A DNA stretch of 8,288 nucleotides from an uncultured Campylobacter sp. (GCF_938045405.1 NZ_CALIMW010000142.1:1-8288), one strand, 5' to 3'. Counted from the first letter of the stretch, positions 1 through 7,451 are shown. Notes: a model not told the origin generated them from the letters alone. Translations and numbers: made by a program.

Positions 1-770
1 GAATTTTGCTCGCTCGCAGCTTCGGCGCTAGAGCTTTGCGAAGCGCTTTTGTTTGGATCGCGATCTGAAATTTCATCCTGCGAGCCCAAATGATGCTTCA
101 TCGTGCTTTGATCCAAAAGCTCTATTCGATCGAGCTTGCCGTGTCTTAGGCGCACCACTTTGTCGGCAAATTTGCCGAGCTCTTCGTTGTGTGTGACCAA
201 AAGCAGCGTCTTGCCCTCGCTGCGAAGCGTCTGAAAAAGCTGCAAAACCACGCGTTCGTTGGCCTCGTCGAGGTTGCCCGTAGGTTCATCCGCGATGATG
301 ATGTCGGGATCATTGATGAGTGCACGCGCGATGCAGACACGCTGCTGCTCGCCGCCGCTAAGCTCGCTAGGGCGGTGCGTGATGCGGTGCCCGAGCCCTA
401 CTTTCTCAAGCGCCGCCTTGGCGCTGTCCTCGTCCACGCAGCTGTGGTAGTACTGATTCAGCATTACGTTTTCGACGGCCGTTAGATAGGGGATTAAGTG
501 AAACTGCTGAAACACGAGGCCGATCTTTTTGCGGCGAAATTCTAAAATTTGCTCGTCGTTTAGCGCGCTCGCGTCGGCTCCGCCTAGGATATATCTGCCC
601 GCGGTGGGGGTGTCCATCAGGCTTAGGATATTTACGAGCGTGCTCTTGCCGCTGCCGCTTGGGCCCATTATGCTGACCCACTCGCCGCTTAAAACGTCGA
701 AGCTGATATTATCGAGCGCCTTAACCTCGCCGAAGTATTTGCAGATGCCTTCAAATTTTAAAATTTCCAT
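1..770 (-). CDS. fetD: ABC transporter ATP-binding protein of the p19 iron system (FetD/Cj1663-like), 3' end outside window
   Basis: This is the cytoplasmic ATPase that would power the FetB/FetC permease pair, and it belongs to the MacB/LolD type. The frame is open from ATG at 770 to the left edge, giving 256 complete codons and no stop. Visible motifs are Walker A GPSGSGKST (residues 36-44), Q-loop FQQF (87-90), signature LSGGEQQR (137-144), Walker B IIIADEP with the catalytic Glu at 162, D-loop NLD (166-168) and the switch His at 194. The nucleotide-binding domain is therefore complete. ATG follows the fetC TGA by one base, and AAGGGA (776-781) sits five bases upstream, so this start is well supported and translation is probably coupled. 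After about residue 217 the protein continues as a polar, Ser/Ala-rich tail not expected in this family. The fetD name follows the fetMP-fetABCDEF scheme; it is unrelated to the E. coli FetAB exporter. Confidence 0.93.
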   Translation of the reverse strand, partial: MEILKFEGICKYFGEVKALDNISFDVLSGEWVSIMGPSGSGKSTLVNILSLMDTPTAGRYILGGADASALNDEQILEFRRKKIGLVFQQFHLIPYLTAVENVMLNQYYHSCVDEDSAKAALEKVGLGHRITHRPSELSGGEQQRVCIARALINDPDIIIADEPTGNLDEANERVVLQLFQTLRSEGKTLLLVTHNEELGKFADKVVRLRHGKLDRIELLDQSTMKHHLGSQDEISDRDPNKSASQSSSAEAASEQN

Positions 771-771
771 G

Positions 772-1905
772 TCATTCCCTTAATAGATTCGCTAAATTCG
801 GATTCAGCGCCTTTTTGATCGGATAGTAGCTTGCCGCGAGCGCAAAAATCAGGCTCAGCGCGACCGCCGCAAAGAGGCTAATCAGCCTAAAATCCACGCT
901 GCTTGAAAATATCAGATGCCCCAGTAAGATCGCGAGCAGGTATCCCACGAATACTCCAGCTAGCGAGCCTGCGACGCAGACGGTTAAAATTTCGCTCAGG
1001 ATCAGGTGGAGCAAATTTTGTTTGCTCGCGCCGATTGCGCGGATGAGCGCAAACTCTTTGATGCGCGAAAGCAGGATCGAGCTAAGGCTCGTGTTGATGC
1101 AGACCGAGGTGATCAGAAGGATCGTAATGCCGATAAGAAGCATCAAAAGCTTGATTTTGTTTAAGATGATGCCCTGGGTCTTGGATACCTTGCCGATCGG
1201 CGCGAAGCTCATCTGCGCATCGCTCAGGCTTTTTGAAATTTCGCTAAGCTGCTTAAAATCGCCGCTTACGATCGCTTCGGCGTAATTTACCTGCGCAGGC
1301 TGATTTAAAATTTTTTGCGCTAGCGGCAGCGATATTAGCAGCATACCGTCCTCTTTCTGCCCGTCATAGACGATGCCTTTTATCTTTACCTTGCTCGTTT
1401 CGTTTGAGCCGATCGGCGTGATCTCGATACTATCGCCGAGCTTCGCGCCCAAAAGTTTGGCGAGATCCTGCCCGATGAGCGCGTTTTTATCGTCGAAATC
1501 CACGCCGATAAACGAGCCCTCTTTGAGATCCAAAAACGGCATCGTATCGCGCAGAGAGGAGAAATTTACTCCCATGATGATGCCTGAGTTTACGCCTAAA
1601 TTTGCGCTACCGAAAAGATATTTATTCGCGCTTTTTAGAGCTGGAATTTTGGCAAATTTCGCATCGAGCGCCGCTTCGTCCATATGGGAATTTTCTAAAT
1701 TCGCAGGGCTTACGATTAAATTTGCGCCGTAGCTGTTTAACTCGCTGGCGACCTTTTTATCGATGTCGGCGTAGATATTTACGAACGCCGCGCAAACTGC
1801 GCTGCCTAGCATGATCGCGACGAAAATCACGAAGCTGCGAATGCCGCTGTTGATGATACTTTTAAAGATCGCGCCTCTAAAAAATGCGCCGTTATTTCCT
1901 ACCAT
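772..1905 (-). CDS. fetC: FtsX/MacB-type ABC permease, second of a pair (FetC/Cj1662-like)
   Basis: This 377-residue inner-membrane permease subunit presumably pairs with FetB and is driven by FetD. The topology is typical of MacB/FtsX permeases: one membrane helix near residues 22-45, a periplasmic domain of roughly 200 residues (46-248), then three helices at about 251-275, 301-331 and 340-363. Between helices 2 and 3 is the cytoplasmic motif RIKEFALIRAIGAS (281-294), the usual contact with the ATPase. The start is convincing because a perfect GGAGGT lies five bases upstream, inside the last codons of fetB; the two genes overlap by 14 bases. The periplasmic portion after helix 1 contains VASELNSYGANLIVSP, closely matching the same place in FetB, which points to gene duplication. 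The transported substrate cannot be read from the sequence; a role in iron use is inferred from the neighbours. Confidence 0.92.
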   Translation of the reverse strand: MVGNNGAFFRGAIFKSIINSGIRSFVIFVAIMLGSAVCAAFVNIYADIDKKVASELNSYGANLIVSPANLENSHMDEAALDAKFAKIPALKSANKYLFGSANLGVNSGIIMGVNFSSLRDTMPFLDLKEGSFIGVDFDDKNALIGQDLAKLLGAKLGDSIEITPIGSNETSKVKIKGIVYDGQKEDGMLLISLPLAQKILNQPAQVNYAEAIVSGDFKQLSEISKSLSDAQMSFAPIGKVSKTQGIILNKIKLLMLLIGITILLITSVCINTSLSSILLSRIKEFALIRAIGASKQNLLHLILSEILTVCVAGSLAGVFVGYLLAILLGHLIFSSSVDFRLISLFAAVALSLIFALAASYYPIKKALNPNLANLLRE

Positions 1906-3136
1906 AAAGCACCTCCGCAGGCAGTAGCTTGATCACTCCGCGTAGCGGCAAGATCGAGCCGATAATGCAAATAAGAAGTCCAAAGACGATGCTAAGCGGA
2001 AAGACCATAAGCGACACGCCGATGAATGAGCCAAAAATTTGATACGCGATCGCCCAGCTAAGCGCGTAGCCCACAACTGCGCCCACGAGCGAGCTTGCTA
2101 CGCAGATGACAAAAATTTCGGCGGCGAACTGGATATAGATCATAAAATTGCTCGCTCCCAGCGCCTTAAGCAAGCCGATCTCCTTTTTGCGCTTGTAAAT
2201 TTCGCTGCTTAATAGGCTCGTGATGCAGATGCTTGAAATCAGTAGAGATAGAATACTTACGACACCCATTAAATTTTGAATTTTTTTCGTGATGCCGCTT
2301 TGAGCTTCGCTGACGCTAAGCACCGCCTTGGCGCTTGCGTTTGGATACTCCTCGGTGATCTGATATGCGATGGAGCTAACGTATGCTGAGCAATACCATG
2401 TGTCGTATTCTGTGGCGTCCAGGTTATCGAGACTCCTTCTTGCCTTTACGGACAGATCGTCTTCGGGGATCGTCATGGCGCTAACTTCTGCCTTGGCGAT
2501 GAGGCCCTCTTTGTGCGTTAGCTTTTGCACTAGCGATAAATTTGCGATCAGCTTTTTGGCTTCATCCTCCGCGCCGTGCAAAATCCCAACGACCTTAACC
2601 TCATAATCTCCAAGCTTAACCGTATCGCCGATCTTTAGCCCAAGCCCGTCTCCTGCGAGCACCTCATTCTCGGCGCCGTCTTTTACCCACTGCCCCTCTA
2701 CGCTCCAAAACGGATAGAGCGAGCGCACGCCCGATCTGAAATCAGGCTCGTCGCTAACGCCCACGTCCCTTTCAAAGTAGGTTCCCACGACGTCGTAATC
2801 TCCCGCGCGGGTAGTTAAAAAAGGCGCAAAGGCGGTGATATTGTTGCGCCAAAAAATTTCTTTGATCTTATGCAGCTCGCTCTCTTTTAAAAAATCATCG
2901 TTTTTAAGCGGAGAGTATTCGCGCCCACCGATCTCGATACTTAGGCTTTGCGAGCGCGGTAGCACTACGATATTTGAGCCGTAGCTGCGTAGCTCCTTAG
3001 CGACCTGATCGCCGATTTTTAGCGTGATATTTAGCATGCAAGCGATCAGCGAGACCGATAAAAATATCGTCAAAAACGCTAAAATTTTGCTATCCCTGGA
3101 GTTTAAAATGGAGGATTTGATGATGCGTAAAAACAT
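1892..3136 (-). CDS. fetB: FtsX/MacB-type ABC permease, first of a pair (FetB/Cj1661-like)
   Basis: This 414-residue inner-membrane protein is the first of two consecutive FtsX-like permeases. Helix 1 is at about residues 18-40, a periplasmic domain spans about 41-288, and three C-terminal helices lie near 290-311, 333-365 and 373-400. The motif RKKEIGLLKALGAS (316-329) is the coupling segment that faces the ATPase. Within the periplasmic domain a segment around residues 244-260 (YDTWYCSAYVSSIAYQI) is unusually aromatic and has one Cys; it has no counterpart in FetC and may be specific to this subunit. ATG overlaps the fetA stop (TAATG, one base shared), with AAGGAG (3145-3150) eight bases upstream, so translation is probably coupled to fetA. 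Function in iron use is inferred from context; the cargo is unknown. Confidence 0.92.
   Translation of the reverse strand: MFLRIIKSSILNSRDSKILAFLTIFLSVSLIACMLNITLKIGDQVAKELRSYGSNIVVLPRSQSLSIEIGGREYSPLKNDDFLKESELHKIKEIFWRNNITAFAPFLTTRAGDYDVVGTYFERDVGVSDEPDFRSGVRSLYPFWSVEGQWVKDGAENEVLAGDGLGLKIGDTVKLGDYEVKVVGILHGAEDEAKKLIANLSLVQKLTHKEGLIAKAEVSAMTIPEDDLSVKARRSLDNLDATEYDTWYCSAYVSSIAYQITEEYPNASAKAVLSVSEAQSGITKKIQNLMGVVSILSLLISSICITSLLSSEIYKRKKEIGLLKALGASNFMIYIQFAAEIFVICVASSLVGAVVGYALSWAIAYQIFGSFIGVSLMVFPLSIVFGLLICIIGSILPLRGVIKLLPAEVLYGRK
1911..1916 (-). promoter_or_regulatory. Shine-Dalgarno of fetC inside the fetB coding end
   Basis: GGAGGT on the minus strand, five bases before the fetC ATG. It is a complete anti-16S match placed inside fetB codons for Ala-Glu-Val, and it fixes the fetC start at 1905. 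The arrangement favours strong re-initiation after fetB terminates 14 bases into fetC. Confidence 0.85.
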
Positions 3137-4554
3137 TATTTAAGCTCCTTTAGCGTGCCGTTTTCATCTACATAGCGCTCGGGGTGCGCAGTGAAGGCGT
3201 TTGCATTCGCTTCGCTTTCGAAAAAGTAGGTGCGTCCGTAGTAAAGATAGCTAAATTTAGAGGTGTTTAAAATTTCTTTTCTACTCACCGGATCGATCAC
3301 CTTTTTATCCACAATCTCTGAGAAATAGGACGCGCCATCTTCGATTGTCTTAAGCGCGATGACGATATTTTGCCCCTCTAGCTTATAATCCAGCGGGATC
3401 GGATTGCAGCCACCAAGCTTGCCGACGCTCGGCAAAAAGATACGCACGTTGCAAGCGATGCAGATGAGCTCGTCGCCTTTTTTGATATAGCCCATATCGC
3501 CGCAGATCGAGCACGCGTCAAAAACCGCGACCGGGGCAAATTTGTCCGTGAAGCGGTTTAGTAGAAAAAACCTGACCTTGTGCCCGTCGTCGGTGACGTA
3601 GGCAAAGCGGTGCAGTTTGCCGTCCTTTACGATGTTTGCATCGATTATGAATTCCGCGCCTTGCGGCTCGATGATCTTAGGCTCATCGATCGTAGGCGGT
3701 TTTGAAGCGACCAAGATATAATAAAGCCCCAAAAAGCTGATTAAAACCCCAAGCGATAAGATCAGGCTAAAATCTCTAAAAATGGCGAATCTGCCCGCCT
3801 TAACCTCTCTAAATTTTATAATGTCCGCTTCGCGAGGCACTCGACTTGGCGCACGAAATGCCGTAAGTAGCGCAATTAGCGCGGCTATAAGGCAAAGAGC
3901 TAGCGTCAGATAGGAGTTGTTGTAATGGATGATTTTAGCGATGACGCTTAGAAACTCGGACGAGCCGATCGCGTTTGAAAGCCCTTCAAAACCCTTCGCA
4001 GCTAGAGCTTCGGGCGCGTCTGCCTGGCGCAGATCAAGGCCTAAAAAGCCGATTTTAGCAATAAAGGCAAACGCCCACGCAAGAGCGAACGACGCTAGCT
4101 TTGCGCCCCTGCTCGCACGCGCTAGAGCTGAGCGATAAATAAAATAGAATAAAATGAGCGCCAGCGCACCTAAAACAGCCATAAAGAGGTTGATTAGGCT
4201 GAAGCTATCCAGTAGCTCGCCGGAGAAAATTTTAAAATTCATCCCTATGAAGCGGTATTCAAATCCATACGCGCAACCAAGAGCAAAAATAACTATAGCG
4301 GTTAGATAGAATCGCTTAAGCCTAAACGCAAACAGTAGCGCGAGCAGCGCTAAAAGTGCGAGCGCATCAAATACGATCTTGCCCGTATCGGCGTTTGCCG
4401 AGCGCGCAAATGCGCTAAAGCACAGCGCCCCGAATGCAGCTCCCAAAAGCGCGGGCAAAAACGATGCGCTGATAAAGCGCCTGCCGCCCAGATACGCGCT
4501 TAAAAACGCGAGCGGAAATAGAGCCAAGCTAACGTGATAAAAAAATATCGTCAT
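3136..4554 (-). CDS. fetA: Polytopic membrane protein with Cys-rich C-terminal domain (DUF2318-like, FetA/Cj1660-like)
   Basis: This 472-residue protein is the membrane component that usually follows p19. The first 285 residues are strongly hydrophobic with about eight likely helices (for example near 3-22, 30-50, 60-77, 81-98, 118-141, 153-172, 214-233 and 261-284). A periplasmic domain follows, holding C348-x2-C351, C365-x2-C368 and C383, the pattern expected of the DUF2318 family, which is often described as a predicted iron-sulfur or metal-binding membrane protein. Residues about 419-463 look like a YHS-type module (DPVS near the start, HPERY at 457-461) whose usual cysteines are absent. 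GAGGA lies six bases before ATG. The 3' end shares one base with fetB. A redox or metal-handling role beside P19 and FetM is inferred, not shown. The name fetA here is not the E. coli iron exporter ATPase. Confidence 0.88.
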   Translation of the reverse strand: MTIFFYHVSLALFPLAFLSAYLGGRRFISASFLPALLGAAFGALCFSAFARSANADTGKIVFDALALLALLALLFAFRLKRFYLTAIVIFALGCAYGFEYRFIGMNFKIFSGELLDSFSLINLFMAVLGALALILFYFIYRSALARASRGAKLASFALAWAFAFIAKIGFLGLDLRQADAPEALAAKGFEGLSNAIGSSEFLSVIAKIIHYNNSYLTLALCLIAALIALLTAFRAPSRVPREADIIKFREVKAGRFAIFRDFSLILSLGVLISFLGLYYILVASKPPTIDEPKIIEPQGAEFIIDANIVKDGKLHRFAYVTDDGHKVRFFLLNRFTDKFAPVAVFDACSICGDMGYIKKGDELICIACNVRIFLPSVGKLGGCNPIPLDYKLEGQNIVIALKTIEDGASYFSEIVDKKVIDPVSRKEILNTSKFSYLYYGRTYFFESEANANAFTAHPERYVDENGTLKELK

Positions 4555-4602
4555 TAAAAATCCTCATCGAGTCTAATGCGCGTAAATCGCCTATAATTGC
4601 TT

Positions 4603-4762
4603 AAATTTTAAAATTTTAAAACCTACGCCATTTTGTAAATTTTAAAATTTCAAATCCGCTTGCAAAAAATTTGCAGCAATAGAGCCGCCCGCAAAGAGAA
4701 ATTTCGCCTCGCTATTGCTTTGGTTTTGTCTCACCCTCGCGACGTGCTAATTTTAAAATTTT
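4603..4762. repeat. Cluster of AAATTTTAAAATTT-type palindromes
   Basis: Perfect 14-base palindrome AAATTTTAAAATTT occurs at 4603-4616 (continuing as further A/T tracts to 4621) and again at 4637-4650. A near copy, AATTTTAAAATTTT, is at 4749-4762. The same 14-mer occurs within fetD codons (753-766), and shorter versions recur elsewhere, so this looks like a genome-wide favoured word that is dense here. A role in DNA bending or protein binding is only a guess. Confidence 0.6.
4675..4719. other. Inverted repeat with 29-base loop in the p19-fetA gap
   Basis: AGCAATAG at 4675-4682 pairs perfectly with CTATTGCT at 4712-4719, an 8-base stem with a 29-base loop. There is no T-run beside it, so it is not a standard terminator. 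It may be an RNA structure or chance. Confidence 0.3.
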
Positions 4763-4902
4763 GCCGCAACTAAAAGATTCGTAAGCTTAAACGCATTAAA
4801 GCAAAAACGATACGCTTTGGCTGCGGCGTAATGGCAAATTTAAACGGGCCTAAAGTAACCGCCTTAAATTTAAAGCGTGCGGCTAAACCCAATACCGCTA
4901 GA

Positions 4903-4929
4903 GCTCCGCCAAAACGGACTCGGCGGAGC
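4903..4929 (-). other. GC-rich stem-loop just downstream of p19
   Basis: GCTCCGCC at 4903-4910 pairs perfectly with GGCGGAGC at 4922-4929 around an 11-base loop, starting 10 bases after the p19 stop codon. On the minus strand no T-tract follows (the next bases are TCTAGCGG), so it is not a canonical intrinsic terminator. It could cause partial termination or protect the 3' end of a fetM-p19 mRNA, which would let the two pump/binding genes be expressed above the fetABCD genes. Confidence 0.55.
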
Positions 4930-4939
4930 CTGCTACGAT

Positions 4940-5461
4940 TTACTCTTTAGGAGCGCCTGTGTATTGGAAGGTGTATTTAACCGAGAACGGTTCCCACCAT
5001 TTGCCTACGCCGGTCGCTTTATCTGCGTGGCGGCCGAATCCGTTGGCGCTTGGATTTTCGATGTTATAGGTTAGCTCGTAGTTGCCTACACCGTTTACCA
5101 TCTTGATATTGGCGCCGTAGTGAGGGCCGTCGCTAGCTACCATCGGCATGAAATTTCCCTTTTGAATCTTGCCGGTATCTAGGTTTTTAAGCACGTAAGC
5201 GATCTTTAGGTAAGGGATCCACTCGCCCTCGCCAAATCCGTTTGCGTTGCCTTTGATGGCGTGGATATCCGCCTCAAGGTGGATGTCCGCCTTGCTAGGA
5301 GCTAGATCGATGCCTTTAGGCTCCATATCGATAGGCTGAAGATAAACTGCGGCGATCTCCATTCCATTTTGCTCGATAGGCTCTCCGATCGGATGCTCTC
5401 CCGCCATTGCTATAACAGAGGCTAGGCTTAGTGCCAACATACCTGAAAAAATCTTTTTCAT
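4940..5461 (-). CDS. p19: Periplasmic P19 iron/copper-binding protein (FetP, Tp34 family)
   Basis: This 173-residue protein has a clear Sec signal peptide (MKKIF start, hydrophobic core, AMA before a likely cut at residue 20/21), leaving a mature chain of about 153 residues, normal for the family. P19 is a periplasmic dimer with a copper site and an adjacent iron site, needed for growth under iron limitation in C. jejuni. The expected ligands are visible with family-like spacing: H61-x-E63 (in IHLEADIH), M107 and H114 (NFMPMVASDGPH), and H145 (GFGRHADK). GEW and YNIEN segments and the aromatic end are also typical. ATG is 14 bases after the fetM stop, with AAGGAG (5469-5474) upstream, so it is cotranscribed with fetM. 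It likely hands metal to FetM. Identification is firm; the exact ligand assignment is by analogy. Confidence 0.96.
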   Translation of the reverse strand: MKKIFSGMLALSLASVIAMAGEHPIGEPIEQNGMEIAAVYLQPIDMEPKGIDLAPSKADIHLEADIHAIKGNANGFGEGEWIPYLKIAYVLKNLDTGKIQKGNFMPMVASDGPHYGANIKMVNGVGNYELTYNIENPSANGFGRHADKATGVGKWWEPFSVKYTFQYTGAPKE

Positions 5462-5475
5462 CTTTTCTCTCCTTA

Positions 5476-7407
5476 TTAAGATTTGTTTTTTTGCTTATTT
5501 TTTAAGATTAAAATTCCTACGATTAGAAGTACGATCATCACCGCTTGCGGCACGAGGCTCTGGACGTAAGGATAAAATCCGATCCACGTAATCGTAGGAA
5601 GCCCGTCTATCACCGTAGGCACGAATACCTTGCCCTCGACTAGCTCCATCACGCCCTTACCCACAAATACGACGGACATATAAAAGATAATGACTGACGT
5701 AGCGATGAAAAATGGCTTGATAGCGATTTTAAGCGAGAATTTTTTGATGACGATATAAACTATGATAAGAGCCGCTAGACCCGCTACAAAGCCTGCTGCT
5801 ACCATGCTGGTAGCTGCCGGACTTTTAGCATCGAAAAGTAGTGCTAGATAAAATAGCACCGTCTCTGCGCCCTCGCGATAAACCGCTAAAAATACCGTCC
5901 ACCAAAGCATCTTGCTATCGCCCGAGCTTAGGCTGTTTGAAATTTGACCTTGGATATAGGCGCTCCACTTTTTGGAGCTTGCATTTGAAAGAAGCCAAAA
6001 GCCCACGTAAAATAGCAGCACCACGGCGATTAACATCACCGCGCCCTCCATCACTTCGCGCGTTTGTCCTGCATTTTCGCTACCAAAGATATAATTCAGC
6101 CCGTAAGCCGTAGCGATACTTAGCACAACCGCGACGCCAAGAGCGCTGTAAACGATATTTAGGTGCTTTGAGTTGCCTGATTTTATAAGCAGCGCAATAA
6201 CTGCGGCTACGATAATGAGCGCTTCAAATCCTTCGCGCAAGATGATGATAAACGCGTATAAGAATAGATCCCAATTGCTTGATTTCTTCGTTAGCTCTAG
6301 GCTTTGGGTAAGCTGATCAAATAGCTTGTTTTGCGCCGCTACAATCTGCTCTTTGGAAGCACCCGCGCGCATAAGAGCCGAAATTTTATTAAAGCTTGCT
6401 TCGGTGTCTAGCTTAAGCTGAGTATTTTTAGCACCGACGATATTCTCCATGCCGCTCTCTTCGTATTCATCAAAGTAGATATTACCGCTCTCGTCGATCG
6501 CATCATCAACCTTGCCGCTCTCGTAAAGCTGCAAAACCTTAGCCATCTTATCCTTGATATTTTGCACAATCGGCGTAAAATCCTTGCCCTCATCTTCGCT
6601 AGTATCGCTTTGTGCTAACGCAGTCTGCGGCGCTATGGAGTAGCTTTCTTGCGGCAAATCATTTACGGCTTTTAATGCTAGATTATCTAGGGCGTTTATC
6701 GCTTCGTCAAATTTTGATTTGTCCGTATCTGCATCCTCGCGCAAGAGATTTCCGATAATTTGCTGGATTGATTGATCGGTCTGAGATGAGACATATTTTC
6801 GCACTGCCTCCTCTAGACGTTCGTTGCGGTAGATATCAAATTTAGCGCGATTTAGCGCAGCTTTTAGCGCAGCAGTGTCTTTCTTATCAAACGCAGCTTT
6901 AGCGTTATCCAGCTCAGCTTTAAATTCCGTATAGACGCTCATCCACGGCGAGGTCGTACTGGATGCTGCGGAATTCCCGCCTGAGGCTGGCGCAGAAGTG
7001 CTGCCATCGCCTCCGTCTTGATACTCGGCTACGAGACGATGACCAGATTCAATCACAGGCAGAACCTCGTCAATCTCGCGATTTAGATTATCGATCATTG
7101 CTTGGATCTCATTTAGAGGCTTTTCAGCTTTGATCGCTTTACGGATATCGCCGAATTGCTTCTCCATATCGTAGGATTTTTTCTGACTTAAATTTATGCG
7201 AATGCCGGCTTCTAAATTTTCAAAATGCCCGAAATACGCCTCTTGGGTTATCTTTCTGGCCTCCGAGTTATTGCCGTCTACATAAAATTTAACCGCCTGG
7301 GCAAATTTTTCTTTAATCGCCGCCGCTTCGGCGCGATAATCGGTCTGCGCCAGCAACATGCAAAATGGAAAAATAAGAGCCAAAATCGCAAATTTAAAAA
7401 ATTTCAT
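5476..7407 (-). CDS. fetM: FTR1-family iron permease with long N-terminal periplasmic region (FetM/Cj1658-like)
   Basis: This 643-residue inner-membrane iron transporter is the usual partner of P19. A signal-like N-terminus (residues 1-20, MLLA before QTDY) leads into about 360 mostly helical, charged periplasmic residues. The C-terminal 265 residues form the FTR1 permease with about seven helices. The two hallmark iron-binding motifs are REGFE (391-395) and REGAE (511-515), each in a membrane helix. The periplasmic region contains two clearly related segments (31-116 and 284-370), each with a YF-x2-(F/Y)E motif (58-63 and 311-316), and perhaps a third diverged copy between them, joined by a Gly/Ser/Ala/Thr-rich linker (131-154). 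AAGAAGG at 7413-7419 precedes ATG by five bases. It is first in the transcript, behind a TATAAT promoter. The short E. coli EfeU type lacks such a large periplasmic part. Confidence 0.95.
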   Translation of the reverse strand: MKFFKFAILALIFPFCMLLAQTDYRAEAAAIKEKFAQAVKFYVDGNNSEARKITQEAYFGHFENLEAGIRINLSQKKSYDMEKQFGDIRKAIKAEKPLNEIQAMIDNLNREIDEVLPVIESGHRLVAEYQDGGDGSTSAPASGGNSAASSTTSPWMSVYTEFKAELDNAKAAFDKKDTAALKAALNRAKFDIYRNERLEEAVRKYVSSQTDQSIQQIIGNLLREDADTDKSKFDEAINALDNLALKAVNDLPQESYSIAPQTALAQSDTSEDEGKDFTPIVQNIKDKMAKVLQLYESGKVDDAIDESGNIYFDEYEESGMENIVGAKNTQLKLDTEASFNKISALMRAGASKEQIVAAQNKLFDQLTQSLELTKKSSNWDLFLYAFIIILREGFEALIIVAAVIALLIKSGNSKHLNIVYSALGVAVVLSIATAYGLNYIFGSENAGQTREVMEGAVMLIAVVLLFYVGFWLLSNASSKKWSAYIQGQISNSLSSGDSKMLWWTVFLAVYREGAETVLFYLALLFDAKSPAATSMVAAGFVAGLAALIIVYIVIKKFSLKIAIKPFFIATSVIIFYMSVVFVGKGVMELVEGKVFVPTVIDGLPTITWIGFYPYVQSLVPQAVMIVLLIVGILILKNKQKNKS

Positions 7408-7451
7408 CTGAACCTTCTTAAGTTAAATTTATACATTAAATTTCAAAATTA

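Larger units (their letters stand above)
4555..4939. other. Noncoding gap between p19 and fetA
   Basis: This 385-base interval interrupts an otherwise tight gene row and I see no convincing coding sequence in it. On the minus strand it begins with a GC-rich stem-loop 10 bases after the p19 stop, then holds mixed sequence with a second inverted repeat (4675-4682 with 4712-4719), three AT palindromes, and the fetA ribosome site GAGGA at 4561-4565. A possible weak -10 (minus strand ATTATAGG, about 4590-4597) follows AT-tracts and could start a fetA transcript, but the match is poor. The same bases read TATAAT on the plus strand. Confidence 0.6.

Noticed and set aside
406..681. Minus-strand open frame of 91 codons inside fetD
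   Set aside because: It is out of frame with the intact ATPase, whose Walker A lies in the same bases; its Arg-rich product is typical of a shadow frame.
4592..4597. Plus-strand TATAAT in the p19-fetA gap
   Set aside because: No plus-strand gene follows; transcription from it would only be antisense to p19 and no other promoter feature supports it.
4661..4675. TGCAAA/TTTGCA inverted repeat
   Set aside because: Six pairs with a three-base AT loop and no T-run; expected by chance in AT-rich noncoding DNA.
4877..5074. Plus-strand open frame over the p19 3' end
   Set aside because: It runs antisense through p19, has no ribosome site and its translation resembles no family; the minus-strand p19 is certain.
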